A stretch of 64,000 bases of DNA from Lysinibacillus pinottii (lineage in GTDB: Bacteria > Bacillota > Bacilli > Bacillales_A > Planococcaceae), in NCBI RefSeq assembly GCF_024753545.1, contig NZ_JANTOO010000004.1, positions 112,608 to 176,607 on the forward strand, in the 5' to 3' direction. The notes under the pieces are model-generated. The model saw only the letters and a program-made list of their open reading frames with translations, did not search any database and had not been told where the DNA came from. The translations under genes and the position numbers were made by a program. Positions 63,667 to 64,000 of the stretch are shown piece by piece (positions within the stretch are counted from its first letter, which is position 1; the number at the start of each line of letters is the position of its first letter).

Positions 63667-63676
63667 AATAAAAAAA

Positions 63677-63752
63677 TGGCGGTCCCGACCGGGATCGAAC
63701 CGGCGATCTCCTGCGTGACAGGCAGGCATGTTAACCGCTACACCACGGGACC
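63677..63752 (-). tRNA. tRNA-Asp (GUC)
   Basis: The loop CTGTCAC gives anticodon GUC. Discriminator G, CCA encoded. Confidence 0.97.
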
Positions 63753-63756
63753 AAAA

Positions 63757-63832
63757 TGGTGGAGGATGACGGGCTCGAACCGCCGACCCCCTGCTTGTAA
63801 GGCAGGTGCTCTCCCAACTGAGCTAATCCTCC
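63757..63832 (-). tRNA. tRNA-Val (UAC)
   Basis: The loop CTTACAA gives anticodon UAC. It is the first tRNA after 5S rRNA. Discriminator A, CCA encoded. Confidence 0.97.
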
Positions 63833-63843
63833 ATAAAAAATAA

Positions 63844-63960
63844 GCGAAGCGACGTCCTACTCTCACAGGGGGAAGCCCCCAACTACCATCGGCGCTAAAG
63901 AGCTTAACTTCCGTGTTCGGTATGGGAACGGGTGTGACCTCTTTGCCATCATCACTTCAC
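63844..63960 (-). rRNA. 5S ribosomal RNA
   Basis: On the minus strand the 5S core is clear: GAGGTCACACCCGTTCCCAT, CCGAACACGGAAGTTAAGCT and GATGGTAGT. The ends GTGAAGT and GCTTCGC pair as helix I and set a length near 117 bases. It is followed downstream by the tRNA array. The 23S gene must lie just outside the window. Confidence 0.96.
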
Positions 63961-64000
63961 TTATTCAATTGAAAGCTTGTTCTTTCAAAACTGGATAAAC
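63961..64000 (-). other. 23S-5S rRNA spacer, partial
   Basis: The last 40 bases carry the TTTTGAAAGAAC-like spacer sequence typical of Bacillales rRNA operons. No gene is present. Confidence 0.6.

Overview
The window reads as chromosomal DNA of a low-GC, Gram-positive, Bacillus-like bacterium. AT content is high, Shine-Dalgarno sites are strong, and TTG or GTG starts are common. The gene set fits Lysinibacillus or a close relative: KimA, TcyP, YpsA, a YjlC-Ndh pair, a bacterial nitric oxide synthase oxygenase, and a 5S-tRNA array of 17 tRNAs. The genus is an inference. I see no prophage, insertion sequence, integrase or CRISPR array; this is core and lightly accessory chromosome.

Layout. 1-9.8 kb: an ABC-2 exporter pair, an orphan ATP-grasp enzyme, a GNAT acetyltransferase, a MocR-type regulator, an EcsC-family protein, a quinone oxidoreductase, and an MFS transporter behind a complete T-box leader. 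9-18 kb: an IclR regulator divergent from rocB, a soluble chemoreceptor-like protein, yjlC-ndh behind an attenuator-like leader, and a TetR/MMPL pair. 18-25.3 kb: a peptidoglycan-sugar salvage operon running serine hydrolase, ABC importer, MurK-like kinase, murQ, then a terminator and murR. 25.4-34.3 kb: a DHA2 exporter with its TetR, a two-component system beside a DUF418 protein, ypsA and tcyP. 34.5-43.3 kb: overlapping EAL and CBS-GGDEF genes, a two-gene amidase operon with a GatC/AtzG-like small partner, a PucR regulator, an EamA transporter, and YitT-like, DUF2252 and UPF0316 proteins. 43.8-48.1 kb: xpt-pbuX behind a guanine riboswitch and kimA behind a c-di-AMP riboswitch. 48.3-62 kb: two PepSY proteins with a two-component system, mntH with a candidate MntR box, an ABC exporter with its two-component system (like B. 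subtilis ycbLMNO), a lysP-type permease behind a lysine riboswitch, a CynX-type MFS protein, an unknown gene and nos. 62.3-64 kb: 17 tRNA genes and 5S rRNA, all on the minus strand, followed by the start of the 23S-5S spacer.

Themes. Control by RNA is dense. There are four recognisable cis-regulatory RNAs (T-box, guanine, c-di-AMP, lysine). A fifth leader, upstream of yjlC-ndh, has a sigma-A-like promoter, about 135 nt of structured leader, an intrinsic terminator and a possible competing helix, and I do not recognise it as a known class. The mur cluster pairs an ABC importer with a BadF-type sugar kinase and MurQ, an alternative to the PTS (MurP) route. The T-box in front of the MFS gene can be cross-checked against the tRNA genes in this same window, which favours tRNA-Asn or tRNA-Gln over tRNA-Thr as its ligand.
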